Source: an uncultured Alistipes sp. (lineage in GTDB: Bacteria; Bacteroidota; Bacteroidia; Bacteroidales; Rikenellaceae). From it: a DNA stretch of 43,231 bases. A program made the position numbers and the translations under genes. This document shows positions 25,809-35,400 of this stretch, in pieces (the stretch's first letter is position 1; every line of letters begins with the position of its first letter). Below the pieces are notes generated by a model. It was not told the origin of the DNA and did not search any database. It worked only from the letters and a program-made list of their open reading frames with translations. The DNA is taken from positions 1 through 43,231 of the forward strand of contig CASDZK010000003.1 of NCBI GenBank assembly GCA_949286165.1. Direction: 5' to 3'.

Positions 25809-27239
25809 CTATCCTATGCTTCCTTCCAGGCTGATAGAAAGCAATTTTTGCGCCTCCACGGCAAATTCCAGCGGCAGTTTGTTAAGCACTTCCTTGGCGT
25901 ATCCGTTCACAATCAGTCCGATGGCCCGTTCGGTGTCTATGCCGCGCTGATTGCAGTAAAAGAGCTGGTCTTCGCCGATTTTCGAAGTGGTCGCTTCGTG
26001 TTCAATCGTACTGCTTTTATTGCCGGCCCGGATGTCCGGAAACGTGTGCGCTCCGCATTGGGAGCCGATCAATAGGGAATCGCATTGGGAGTAATTTTTC
26101 GAGTTTTCCGCCTTAGCGGTAATTCTGACCAGTCCTCTGTAACTGTTGTGGCTGTAACCGGCTGAAATTCCTTTGGATACGATTCTGCTTTTCGTATTTC
26201 TGCCTAAATGGATCATTTTCGTTCCCGTGTCCGCCATTTGGTAATTGTTGGTCAATGCCACGGAATAAAATTCGCCGATGGAGTTGTCGCCTTGCAGAAC
26301 GCAACTGGGGTATTTCCAGGTAATGGCCGAGCCGGTCTCTACTTGCGTCCAGAAAAGTTTGGCGTTTTCGCCGCGGCAAAGCCCGCGCTTGGTTACGAAA
26401 TTGAATACGCCTCCTTTGCCGTCCTTATCGCCCGGATACCAGTTCTGAACGGTGGAATATTTGACTTCGGCGTCTTTTTCCACGATGATCTCCACGATGG
26501 CGGCATGCAGTTGGTTCTCGTCCCGCATGGGTGCCGTGCAACCTTCCAGATAGCTCACGTAAGCGCCTTCGTCGGCTACGATCAGCGTGCGTTCGAATTG
26601 TCCCGTATTGGCTGCATTGATGCGGAAATAGGTGGAGAGTTCCATGGGACACCGAACGCCTTTCGGGATATAGCAGAAAGAACCGTCGGAAAATACGGCG
26701 GAATTGAGTGCGGCAAAGAAGTTATCGGTATAAGGGACTACCCTGCCGATGTATTTTCGGACCAGTTCGGGATATTCCCGGACCGCTTCGGAGAACGAAC
26801 AAAAAATAATTCCTTTTTCCGCCAATGTTTCCCTGAAAGTGGTTTTGACGGATACGGAATCCATGACGGCATCTACGGCAACGCCCGTCAATGCCTTTTG
26901 TTCGTCGAGCGGGATTCCGAGTTTTTCGAAGGTTTCGCGCAGTTGCGGATCCACTTCGTCCATGCTGTTCAGTTTTTTCTTTTTGGGAACAGCGTAGTAG
27001 ATGATGTCCTGGTAGTCGATGGCCGGAATATTCAAGTGCGCCCATGCCGGCATTTTCAAGGTTTGCCAATGGCGGAACGCCCTGAGCCGAAATTCGAGCA
27101 TCCAGTCGGGCTCTCCTTTTTTTCGGGAAATCGTCCGGATGATTTCTTCGTTCAGTCCTCGAGGAAATTCCTCGGTTTCTATGTCCGTGACAAAACCGTA
27201 TTTATAGTCGTTGTTCGCGGTGTCTAATATGTCGTTCAT
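25809..27239 (-). CDS. sufB: Fe-S scaffold subunit SufB
   Basis: Core of the SufBC2D scaffold on which clusters are built. The 476-residue protein opens [16 protein letters not shown] and has the SufB landmarks [70 protein letters not shown] and [15 protein letters not shown], ending with [29 protein letters not shown]. First gene of the operon, directly behind the promoter and inverted repeat. Confidence 0.98.
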   Translation of the reverse strand: MNDILDTANNDYKYGFVTDIETEEFPRGLNEEIIRTISRKKGEPDWMLEFRLRAFRHWQTLKMPAWAHLNIPAIDYQDIIYYAVPKKKKLNSMDEVDPQLRETFEKLGIPLDEQKALTGVAVDAVMDSVSVKTTFRETLAEKGIIFCSFSEAVREYPELVRKYIGRVVPYTDNFFAALNSAVFSDGSFCYIPKGVRCPMELSTYFRINAANTGQFERTLIVADEGAYVSYLEGCTAPMRDENQLHAAIVEIIVEKDAEVKYSTVQNWYPGDKDGKGGVFNFVTKRGLCRGENAKLFWTQVETGSAITWKYPSCVLQGDNSIGEFYSVALTNNYQMADTGTKMIHLGRNTKSRIVSKGISAGYSHNSYRGLVRITAKAENSKNYSQCDSLLIGSQCGAHTFPDIRAGNKSSTIEHEATTSKIGEDQLFYCNQRGIDTERAIGLIVNGYAKEVLNKLPLEFAVEAQKLLSISLEGSIG

Positions 27240-27267
27240 CTTGCGTTTTCAAAAAACTTAATGTGTG

Positions 27268-27300
27268 CAAAGATAGGTATTTTTGGCGGTATTACCTATC
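27268..27300 (-). promoter_or_regulatory. suf operon promoter with overlapping inverted repeat
   Basis: Minus-strand TATCTTTG (27268-27275), with C next, is an exact -7 match 28 bases upstream of the sufB ATG. GATAGGTA (27272-27279) and TACCTATC (27293-27300) form a perfect 8+8 bp inverted repeat with a 13-base gap whose inner arm overlaps the -7 element. This is a plausible repressor operator; the regulator is not identified here. Confidence 0.65.
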
Positions 27301-27445
27301 AAGCGGAGGGATAAACCGAAGCATGACGGCAATCATCGATTTTTCTGTTACAAAATGCGTACAATCGGAATATTTTTCGCTAAATTTACAAAACTGCCGT
27401 ACTGTTGATGAACGGTAATTTTTTTCACGATAAAATCATACTCCG

Positions 27446-28228
27446 ATGAAAAAAACGATATTTTTTATGGTTTGTGCGGTATTTGCGACAGGACAACTCT
27501 TTTCGCAGGTATCCCGGGAAGTTTTCGAGGATAGAGCGGAACGTTTCGGTATAGAGTTCCGATGGCCGAAAGGATTTTCGGAAATGGAAATTTCAGAAGT
27601 TAAGGCAATAAGGGGCGGAATGCAGGCCCCTTTGTTTTATGACGGGTACGGAATAGAAACGAAAAAGGGCCGGGTCGTTTACGGTCTGGCGGGTTATGCG
27701 TTCGGGGATAATGAAGTTCCTGTAAATGCGGTAAGAGCGGACAGAGTCAGGTATCAGATCGGTTATAATATAGCGAGCGCTTCCGGCGATGTCTCGAGAG
27801 GTATCGATATCAGGTATTCGATCGGGCAAAAGGACACTGCCGTTCCTTTCATAGCGGATGACGACGACCGGATTGTCTTTATCGGTAAGGACGAAGCCCG
27901 AAAACGGTTCAATGCCGATTCCATACTCATGTATGCCGTTCCGATGGAAATCGACGGTCGTGCCGGATGTTGCACTTCCTTCGTGATATTCAGAAATCCT
28001 ATGACTGTTCAACTGTATTTGTTTTTACCGGAAGAAGAGATGAAACATCGGGACAAATACCTGAAGAAACTGGACGGAACGGTTTGGTTTACCGGTGTGG
28101 TCCCGCAAAAAAATGATTTACAGGTTTATGAGAATACGGCACTGAGCAAACGGATTCAGGAGAAAATGGCGCAGGAAGAAGAACAGGATGCTGAAAAATC
28201 CGGTAAAACCAATTTTTATATAAGATAG
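27446..28228 (+). CDS. Secreted protein of unknown function
   Basis: I do not recognise a family. The 260-residue product begins MKKTIFFMVCAVFATGQLFSQ, a clear signal peptide with probable cleavage after residue ~20, so it is likely periplasmic. The mature part is mixed alpha/beta with no membrane helix, includes a Cys-Cys pair (RAGCCTSFVIF, ~residue 176), and ends in a highly charged helix (MAQEEEQDAEKSGK). It stands alone between the divergent suf operon and a nested palindrome. Base composition resembles its neighbours, so I see no sign of transfer. Confidence 0.8.
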   Translation: MKKTIFFMVCAVFATGQLFSQVSREVFEDRAERFGIEFRWPKGFSEMEISEVKAIRGGMQAPLFYDGYGIETKKGRVVYGLAGYAFGDNEVPVNAVRADRVRYQIGYNIASASGDVSRGIDIRYSIGQKDTAVPFIADDDDRIVFIGKDEARKRFNADSILMYAVPMEIDGRAGCCTSFVIFRNPMTVQLYLFLPEEEMKHRDKYLKKLDGTVWFTGVVPQKNDLQVYENTALSKRIQEKMAQEEEQDAEKSGKTNFYIR

Positions 28229-28258
28229 TTCGAAAAACCGAACGGAAAAATATAGAAA

Positions 28259-28371
28259 GCACGTTGCTCAAAAAGGCTTCATCTGCTGCGTTGTTGCTTT
28301 CCAAAGATTCGGTCACGGTCAGTACGCTCCCTTATCTTTGAAAACCCCTGAAGCCCTTTGGAACAACGTGC
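28259..28371. repeat. Nested palindromic element of about 113 bp
   Basis: Three inverted pairs nest symmetrically: GCACGTTG (28259-28266) with CAACGTGC (28364-28371); AAAGGCTTC (28272-28280) with GAAGCCCTTT (28350-28359, one bulged C); and CAAAGAT (28302-28308) with ATCTTTG (28334-28340). It has no credible coding and lies between a secreted-protein gene and asnS, directly before another strong hairpin. It could be a dispersed extragenic palindrome, a small transposon remnant or a structured RNA. Confidence 0.55.
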
Positions 28372-28375
28372 CGGT

Positions 28376-28423
28376 AAAATATGGCGAGGAGGCTGTTTAG
28401 ACACACCCTCCTCGCCATATTTT
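28376..28423. terminator. Long-stem terminator of asnS (bidirectional)
   Basis: AAAATATGGCGAGGAGG (28376-28392) pairs perfectly over 17 bp with its reverse complement (28407-28423), with a 14-base loop. It sits 18 bases past the asnS stop and has A/T-rich ends on both sides, so it should stop transcripts from either direction. Confidence 0.8.
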
Positions 28424-28441
28424 GATATTCCGATTCCGGAA

Positions 28442-29839
28442 TTAAAATTCCGCATTTTTGGGCGTACGCGGGAACGGAATGACGTCGCGGATATTCCCCA
28501 TGCCGGTTACGAACAACAGCAAACGTTCGAAACCCAGTCCGAAACCGCTGTGGGGGGCCGTTCCGAAACGCCGGGTATCCAAATACCACCACATGTCCTT
28601 GTCCGGAATGCCGAGTTCCTGAATCCGGGCCGCCAATTTTTCGTAATTTTCTTCCCTTTGCGACCCTCCGATGATTTCTCCGATTTTCGGGAAAAGAACG
28701 TCCATGGCCCGTACCGTTTTTCCGTCGTCGTTCTGTTTCATGTAGAACGCTTTGATCTCTTTCGGGTAATTCGTCAGAATGACCGGCTTCTTGAAATGCT
28801 GCTCTACCAGATAGCGTTCGTGTTCGCTTTGAAGGTCAAGCCCCCAGCTTACCGGAAATTCGAATTTATGTCCCGATTTCATTAGAATATCGATTCCTTC
28901 GGTGTAATCGAGCCGTACAAATTCATTTTCCACGACGAATTTCAACCGGTCGATCAGCTCGTTGTCGTACATTTTATTCAGGAACGCCAGATCGTCGGCA
29001 CAGTTATCGAGAGCGTAACGGATCAGGTATTTCAGAAAATCTTCCGCCAGATCCATGTTTTCTTCGATTTCATAAAAGGCCATTTCCGGTTCTATCATCC
29101 AAAATTCCGCCAAATGCCGCGGAGTGTTGGAATTTTCCGCCCGGAAAGTAGGACCGAACGTGTAAATTTCGGAAAGGGCCATGGCTCCCAATTCTCCCTC
29201 CAACTGTCCGGAAACCGTCAGGTTGCAGGATTTTCCGAAAAAATCCTGGGAGTAATCGATTTTTCCGTCCGCGGTACGCGGAGGATTGGCTATATCCAGC
29301 GTCGTAACCTGAAACATGGCTCCGGCGCCTTCGGCATCCGAACCGGTAATCAGCGGCGTATGCAAATAGACGAATCCCTTGTCGTTGAAATATTTGTGAA
29401 TGGCGTATGCCATAGCGTGACGTATGCGCAATACCGCTCCGAACGTATTGGTCCGGGGACGCAAATGCGCGATGTCCCTCAGAAATTCGAGGGTATGCCC
29501 CTTTTTTTGCAAAGGATAGGTGTCGGGATCGGCAGTTCCGTATATCTCGATGTTTTTCGCCTGTATTTCCACAGGTTGCCCCGATCCCTGCGAAGCGACC
29601 AGCGAACCTGTCACTTTCAGACAAGCGCCCGTCGTGATTTTCTTCAATAAATCTTCATCGAAGGCATTGACATCCACGACTATCTGTATATTATTAATGG
29701 AAGAACCATCGTTAAGAGCAATAAAGGCCACGTTTTTATTGCCTCGTTTCGTTCTTACCCAACCTTTTACAATCACTTCCTGTGATGCCGGAGCGGTTTT
29801 CAACAGCTCCTTGATCTTGATTCTTGATTCTTTCATCAT
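28442..29839 (-). CDS. asnS: Asparaginyl-tRNA synthetase
   Basis: Class II aminoacyl-tRNA synthetase charging tRNA-Asn, 465 residues. An N-terminal OB-fold anticodon-binding domain ([25 protein letters not shown]) is followed by the catalytic domain with motif 2 [22 protein letters not shown] and motif 3 [27 protein letters not shown] and the absence of a discriminating AspRS insertion support AsnRS over AspRS. The start is one of two adjacent Met codons. Monocistronic, ending at the 17-bp-stem terminator. Confidence 0.96.
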   Translation of the reverse strand: MMKESRIKIKELLKTAPASQEVIVKGWVRTKRGNKNVAFIALNDGSSINNIQIVVDVNAFDEDLLKKITTGACLKVTGSLVASQGSGQPVEIQAKNIEIYGTADPDTYPLQKKGHTLEFLRDIAHLRPRTNTFGAVLRIRHAMAYAIHKYFNDKGFVYLHTPLITGSDAEGAGAMFQVTTLDIANPPRTADGKIDYSQDFFGKSCNLTVSGQLEGELGAMALSEIYTFGPTFRAENSNTPRHLAEFWMIEPEMAFYEIEENMDLAEDFLKYLIRYALDNCADDLAFLNKMYDNELIDRLKFVVENEFVRLDYTEGIDILMKSGHKFEFPVSWGLDLQSEHERYLVEQHFKKPVILTNYPKEIKAFYMKQNDDGKTVRAMDVLFPKIGEIIGGSQREENYEKLAARIQELGIPDKDMWWYLDTRRFGTAPHSGFGLGFERLLLFVTGMGNIRDVIPFPRTPKNAEF

Positions 29840-30149
29840 GTTTACGTTTAGACAGGTATTTGCCTCCTGTTTCTGTTTTGTTGTATTTTGTTTTGACCCG
29901 CTAAGTTACATAATTTTTTGCTTTCCTGTAAACCGTACGATGAAATAAGGGGGGGGGAATGTCGTTGTTACCGGATGTTTTTGCCGTGTCTATGCGGCAA
30001 TGCAAAATCGGGGGCGGCAAGTTTCGGAAAACGGCATGGATACCGATCGTCGGTGTGCGGGAATGTTCCAAGCGATTCGGGGATTTTACCGCAATGGCGG
30101 CATTTCCCGAATTCTGAAATTTAGGGGAAGGCCGTAATGGAAATCGAAA
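29840..30149. other. Intergenic region without a recognised gene
   Basis: This lies upstream of asnS and downstream of the rubredoxin terminator. It contains a minus-strand TAACTTAG-like box near 29906 that could serve asnS and a run of 9 G (29949-29957). A weak minus-strand open frame crosses it, but its composition and start are not gene-like. Confidence 0.4.
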
Positions 30150-30183
30150 ACAGCCTGAAAACGTCACTACGTTTTCAGGCTGT
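30150..30183 (-). terminator. Terminator of the rubredoxin gene
   Basis: ACAGCCTGAAAACGT (30150-30164) pairs perfectly over 15 bp with 30169-30183 around a CACT loop. The A-rich left side becomes TTTTCGATTT after the stem on the minus strand, 23 bases past the rubredoxin stop. Confidence 0.85.
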
Positions 30184-30205
30184 CGGGAAATGGAATAAAA
30201 GAATT

Positions 30206-30364
30206 TTATATTTCTTCAAATACTTCTTTCCCTTCGCCGCAAAGCGGGCATACCCAATCGTCGGGAAGCATTTCAAAGGGAACTCCGGCTTTGACGCCTG
30301 CTTCGGGATCGCCCAATTCCGGGTCGTACACATACCCGCATACTGTGCATTTGTACTTTTTCAT
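30206..30364 (-). CDS. Rubredoxin
   Basis: A 52-residue electron carrier binding one iron through four cysteines: C6 and C9 ([12 protein letters not shown]) and C39 and C42 (WVCPLCG). The central [20 protein letters not shown] stretch and the acidic C-terminus are standard. In anaerobes rubredoxin donates electrons to peroxide- and superoxide-detoxifying enzymes such as rubrerythrin and superoxide reductase; no such partner gene is adjacent. It is a monocistronic unit with its own terminator; a near-consensus minus-strand TATGTTTA upstream (about 30380-30387) may be its -7 element. Confidence 0.97.
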   Translation of the reverse strand: MKKYKCTVCGYVYDPELGDPEAGVKAGVPFEMLPDDWVCPLCGEGKEVFEEI

Positions 30365-30500
30365 AATTTTACTGTTTTTATGTTAAACATATCTGAATAT
30401 TGTAAAACGGGACAGGATGAAGGGCGGCCGATCGCCCCGATTTCCGAATCGACTTCGGAACCAAATTCCATACCTTTTCGCAATATTCGGAAATTTTCAA

Positions 30501-31856
30501 TCAATTTTTTAATTTGATGCCGGTATAGGTTTGCGGCGATAAATTATGCAGTTCCGTTTTAACGGAAGGGGATACGTCGAGCGAATCGATAAAATCGGAG
30601 ATGGCTTCGCGCGTAATCGCCTTGTTCGTACGGGTAAGGGCTTTCAACGCTTCGTACGGGTTCGGGTAATTTTCCCGGCGCAGAATGGTTTGTATGCCTT
30701 CCGCCACGACAGCCCAGTTTTTTTCAAGGTCGTTGTCTATGGCCGCTTTGTTGATGATGAGCTTGTTGAGTCCGCGCGTCAGGGAACGCAAGGCGATGAC
30801 CGTGTGCGCCATGGGAACCCCGATATTGCGCAAGACGGTGGAATCCGTCAGGTCGCGTTGCAGCCTGGAAACGGGGAGCTTTCCGGACAAATGTTCGAAA
30901 AAGGCGTTGGCGATACCTAAATTTCCTTCGGCGTTTTCGAAATCTATGGGATTCACTTTGTGCGGCATGGCCGACGAACCGACTTCTCCCGCCTTGATTT
31001 TCTGTTTGAAATACTCCATGGAGATATAGGTCCACATATCGCGGCAGAGGTCTATCAAAATGGTATTGATCCGTTTGAAACCGTCGAAGATGGCCGCGAT
31101 ATTGTCGTAATGTTCGATTTGGGTCGTGATCTGGGAACGTTCGAGTCCCAACGTTTCATTGACGAAACGGTTGGCGAAGGCTACCCAGTCTATTTGGGGA
31201 TAGGCTGCCGAATGGGCGTTGAAGTTTCCGGTGGCTCCTCCGAATTTCGCCGGGCAGGGAATCGATTTTACCAAAGCCAGTTGTTTGTTCAGGCGATCGA
31301 CGAACACCATGATTTCTTTCCCCAGGCGGGTAGGCGAAGCCGGTTGCCCGTGCGTGCGTGCGAGCAAAGGAACGTCTTCCCACTCTTTGGCCATGGAGGA
31401 AAGTTGATCGACGAGAGCCTGCAGCATGGGGTAATAGAGATTGTTGGCCGCATCGCGGAGGGAATACGGAGTGGCCGTATTGTTGATATCCTGCGAGGTA
31501 AGTCCGAAATGAATGAATTCGCGGCTGCTGCCTAAATCGAGTTCGTCCATTTTTTCCTTGATGAAATATTCGACGGCTTTGACATCGTGATTGGTCGTCT
31601 GTTCGATCGTTTTTACCCGCATGGCGTCGTCCAGACAGAACGTCCTGTAAATGTCGCGCAGTTTTTCGTAATTGCTTTTATCGAAGTTTTCCAATTGCTT
31701 GAGCGGGATCTCGCATAAGGCGATGAAATATTCGATTTCTACCAATATCCGGTAGCGGATAAGGGCGTATTCCGAAAAATAGTCTGCCAGTTCCGCAGCG
31801 TTTTTACGATAACGGCCGTCAATGGGAGATATCGCAGTCAGAGCATTCAATTCCAT
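30501..31856 (-). CDS. purB: Adenylosuccinate lyase
   Basis: Cleaves SAICAR and adenylosuccinate, releasing fumarate, at two steps of purine synthesis. The start MELNALTAISPIDGRYRKN was chosen because an in-frame extension (30 residues) spans the promoter. The 451-residue product belongs to the E. coli-type group, with the signature GSSAMPHKVNPIDFENAEGN, EFIHFGLTSQDINNTATPYS and LARTHGQPASPTRLGKE. It ends GIKLKN. The gene upstream on the other strand (DUF4834) is divergent. Confidence 0.97.
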   Translation of the reverse strand: MELNALTAISPIDGRYRKNAAELADYFSEYALIRYRILVEIEYFIALCEIPLKQLENFDKSNYEKLRDIYRTFCLDDAMRVKTIEQTTNHDVKAVEYFIKEKMDELDLGSSREFIHFGLTSQDINNTATPYSLRDAANNLYYPMLQALVDQLSSMAKEWEDVPLLARTHGQPASPTRLGKEIMVFVDRLNKQLALVKSIPCPAKFGGATGNFNAHSAAYPQIDWVAFANRFVNETLGLERSQITTQIEHYDNIAAIFDGFKRINTILIDLCRDMWTYISMEYFKQKIKAGEVGSSAMPHKVNPIDFENAEGNLGIANAFFEHLSGKLPVSRLQRDLTDSTVLRNIGVPMAHTVIALRSLTRGLNKLIINKAAIDNDLEKNWAVVAEGIQTILRRENYPNPYEALKALTRTNKAITREAISDFIDSLDVSPSVKTELHNLSPQTYTGIKLKN

Positions 31857-31891
31857 AAATATTTCCTCTTTGTTGTACTGTTTAATAATTA

Positions 31892-31899
31892 CAAATTTA
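31892..31899 (-). promoter_or_regulatory. Promoter -7 element for purB
   Basis: Minus-strand TAAATTTG matches TAnnTTTG exactly, 35 bases upstream of the chosen start. No clear -33 TTG. It supports the downstream ATG as the real start. Confidence 0.55.
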
Positions 31900-32081
31900 A
31901 AAAAATAATTCCTATTTTTTCCGGTCGAAACGATTTTTCTCTTCATGACGGGCGATCCCGTTTCGGGTTGTCTTCGGACAAGCTGAAAACCCGGCGGCAG
32001 GAAAGGAAATTTTATTCGCCGGTTTTTCGGAAACTTTGGAAGATACGGGATCGATGAAAATAAGTTCTGTAAAAATTACGT

Positions 32082-32089
32082 TATATTTG
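32082..32089 (+). promoter_or_regulatory. Promoter -7 element for the DUF4834 gene
   Basis: TATATTTG followed by C matches TAnnTTTG exactly and lies 33 bases upstream of the ATG at 32123; an upstream in-frame ATG would precede it and is rejected. Confidence 0.55.
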
Positions 32090-32122
32090 CATAGATTTGC
32101 GGATGCGATAAAGATAAACGAT

Positions 32123-32389
32123 ATGGAAGCTTTCTTGAGTGTGGTATTCATCATTATTATCGGATTTTACTTGGCCGGCCTGTTAGGGCGTTGGCTGTTG
32201 CGTTATTGGATAACGAAAAAGCTGGGAAACATGCAAGGATTCGGCGGCGGTTCCGGAGGACGGAATGCGGGAAGGACCGATGAATCCAGAAAAGAGGGCG
32301 AAGTGCGTATCGACCGCCGTCGGGCTTCTGCCAAACGGGTAAGCAGTCAGGTGGGCGATTATGTCGATTACGAAGAAGTGAAAGATTGA
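32123..32389 (+). CDS. DUF4834 family membrane protein
   Basis: An 88-residue protein with one N-terminal transmembrane helix (AFLSVVFIIIIGFYLAGLLG) and a polar, basic cytosolic tail rich in Gly, Arg and Lys, ending in an acidic VGDYVDYEEVKD motif. This layout and the conserved terminal segment match DUF4834, a small Bacteroidota family of unknown function. It is a single gene, divergent from purB, with a strong terminator. Confidence 0.8.
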   Translation: MEAFLSVVFIIIIGFYLAGLLGRWLLRYWITKKLGNMQGFGGGSGGRNAGRTDESRKEGEVRIDRRRASAKRVSSQVGDYVDYEEVKD

Positions 32390-32411
32390 TAAGGCGTTTC
32401 TTATAAAATTG

Positions 32412-32448
32412 AGACAGGGTCGGGCGAAATTTTCGCCCGACCCTGTCT
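32412..32448. terminator. Bidirectional terminator between DUF4834 and the tricorn-like gene
   Basis: AGACAGGGTCGGGCGAAA (32412-32429) and its exact complement (32431-32448) flank a single T, giving an 18-bp arm hairpin with AT-rich centre. It separates two convergent genes. Confidence 0.9.
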
Positions 32449-32471
32449 TTAGCTGCCGTTTCAAAAACGGG

Positions 32472-35400
32472 TTATTTGTTGCTGTCGATTTCGTCAAGCA
32501 ACACTTCTACGGCTTTCTCCAGTTGCATGTCCCGGCCCGTCACTACGCTTTCCGGCGTGTTGGCTACGGTTATGTCCGGTTCCAACTGTGTGTTTTCCAG
32601 ATAACTGCCGTCGGGAAGCCGGTACCCTATGATGGGAATTCCGAACACCAGAGAGGGGTCCTGCAATTGCTCCCACGATACGCTGGTCATGGTTCCGGGA
32701 ACAGGCATGCCCACGATTTTCCCGATTTGCCGGTGTTTATATACCCAGGGCGTTCCGTGCGCATTGGAATAGTTGGCTTCGCAGGTAATCATGACCGACG
32801 GCTTGTTCCAGCGGCGGCTGGGCATGTCGCAGGCTTCTTTTCCGCGGATGACCTGCGTCAAATATTTTTGCCCGCTGAACAGGACTTCTATGTCTTCGTG
32901 CAATCGTCCGCCCCCGTTGAACCGGGTATCGATGACGATTCCTTCCCGGTTATTGTATTTGCCCAGCACGTCGGCATACACGTTCCGGAAACTGGGATCG
33001 TTCATCGACTGGATGTGTACGTAACCCAGCCGTCCTTCGGAAAGGCTGTCCACTTCGGCCGCCCGCTGTTTGACCCAACGTTTGTAGAGCAAGCCGTTCA
33101 TGGCGGAAGAAGAGACGGGCAATATCACTTCTTCCCACTGTTCTCCGGTTTCGGGGTCGAAAAAGGAGGCCAGGGTTTTTTTGCCCGCTTTTTTGTTCAG
33201 CAGCGGGAATAACGCATGCATGCCGGTTACCGGATTTCCGTCGATCTGTTCCAAAACGGTCCCGGCCTTTACCCGGGAGCGGGCGTTGTCGAACGGTCCG
33301 TTTTCCACGACTTCCTCGACCTGCAGGCCGTTTTCCGTCGGCCGCATCGCGAACAGCAGTCCCAGTTCGGCAGTGGCGTCGCCTCCTAACGAAGGGGAGT
33401 AACGTCCGCCCGTATGCGATACGTTCAATTCGCCCAGCAGTTCGCTGAGCATTTCCGCAAAATCGTAATTGTTGTTGATGTGCGGGAGAAATTTCCGGTA
33501 ATGGTCGCATAAAGCCGGCCAATCTACGCCGTGCATGTCGGCGGTGTAGAACCGTTCGGCTTCTTGCCGGCATACCCTATCGTACATGTATTCCCGTTCC
33601 CGGACCGGATCGAGCGTCATTTCCGCCGCATACTCGATCGGAGTCAGTTTTTCCGACGCCATGTCCATACTTTGCATGTTTTGTCCGCCCAACAGAAATA
33701 GTTTTTTCATTTCTTTGTCGGTGGCGAACGAAGCCCACCTGCCGTTCAGTTTGTGCAACAGGCGGGTGGAATGTTTGCGCAGGTCGGATACCCACATGTC
33801 GTATCCGCTTTCGAAAGCGGACATGTAATACAGTTTTTCTCCGTCTTTCGACAGGATGGCTTCTCCTAAATTGGAGGAGTTGGGGGTCAGCCGGACGATG
33901 CGGTCTTCCATGCCGTCGAAAGAAATATCGACGAAGGCAGAGTCGGCGCGTTGCGAAGAATCCTGTCGTTTTTCCGTCTTTTTTTCCAACTCCTGTTGCA
34001 GTTCGTAATCCTCTTTGCTCAGCCGGAACTTGTCGTAAGCGTCCTGATTCATGAAAACGAGCATGACGTCTCTCAAAGAGCCCCAGGAGGCATGGTTCCG
34101 CATGCCGTAGCGTTCCGAGGTAAACAGTACGGCGTTGCCGCCGAGGACCCAACGGGGCGAGGCGTCGGTATAACCGCTTTGCGTGATGTTATGGATGGGA
34201 CCGCCTTGCGAGCTGACAATGCCGATATCGCTGTACGGGTCGTGCCGGTTGCCGATGAAGGAAAGAACGAACCAGCGGGAGTCGGGCGACCATTCGTAGT
34301 CGAGATAGCCGTCCGTGCTGTATTGCATGGAACCGTCGGTAATCGGGCGGGTTTCGCCGGTGTCGAAATTATATACCATGAGTCGGGAGCGGTTTTCGAA
34401 AAAGGCCAGTTCCTTGCCGTCCGGGGATAATCGGGGGCAGGCGCGTTCTTTTCCGTCGTCGGGGAACAACGCTTTTTCCTCGATCAGCGTGGCATTGGGA
34501 AAATTGGGATCTTCTTCGCGCACGATGCTGGCCCGGTAGAGGTCGGTTCGGTTGTTCCGTTCGCTGGTGTAAATCAGGGTGCGGTTGTCCGGACCGAAAA
34601 TCACTTCGCGTTCCGCTTCCGGCGTATCGGTAATCCGTTTGGTCGTTCTATAGTCCGACGATGTTACGAAAATTTCGCCCCGCAGAATCAAGGCGATCTG
34701 TTTGCCGTCGGGAGAGACGGCGGCGCCGGAAGCTCCCGAAGAGAAACGCAAAAAGGTCCGGTCGTCCCGATTCGCATCGCCGATCAATGAAATCCGTACT
34801 TTTTTCGGAGAGTTTCCCGGTTGCATGACATATAATTCGCCGTCGTACTGAAAGCACAGAACGCCGTTGTCGGCTGCGGAAAGAAACCGGACGGGATGGT
34901 TTTTGAAAGAAGTGAGCTGCGTGACCTGTTCCGGTTGGGAAGAAGGAAAGGAAAAGACATTGAACGATCCTTTTCGTTCGCTCAGAAAATAGACGGTTTT
35001 CCCGTCCGGAGAAAAAACCGGATTGCGGTCTTCCCCTTCATATGCCGTCAAACGGGTATGACGTCCCGTTTTTGCATCGTATCGGAAAATATCCCGGGTA
35101 ATGGAAGAGGTGTGGTGTTTGCGCCATTCGTTTTCAAATCCTTTTTGGTCCTGGTACAGAAAGGAATGGCCGTCGGGCGAAAAACATACGGCTTCGGCCG
35201 GAGTGCCCAGAATTTGTTCCAGGCATTTCGTCGCGGTATCTACGGCGTACAGTTCCGTCATGGCCCCGTTGGGGAAAAGAGCGCTTTCAGCCGGGTCCTG
35301 GATGTGAGCGGGAAAGAGTACTTGCTCCCCGTCCGGAGAGAAAGTGACGGGAATTTCGGAGGCGGAATGGGCGGTCAGTCCGACCGGATCTCCTCCGGCA

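Noticed and set aside
26208..27227. Plus-strand open frame opposite sufB
   Set aside because: Entirely antisense to sufB, with no family features.
29901..30167. Small minus-strand open frame between asnS and rubredoxin
   Set aside because: Runs across a poly-G tract and into the rubredoxin terminator; no promoter or family resemblance.
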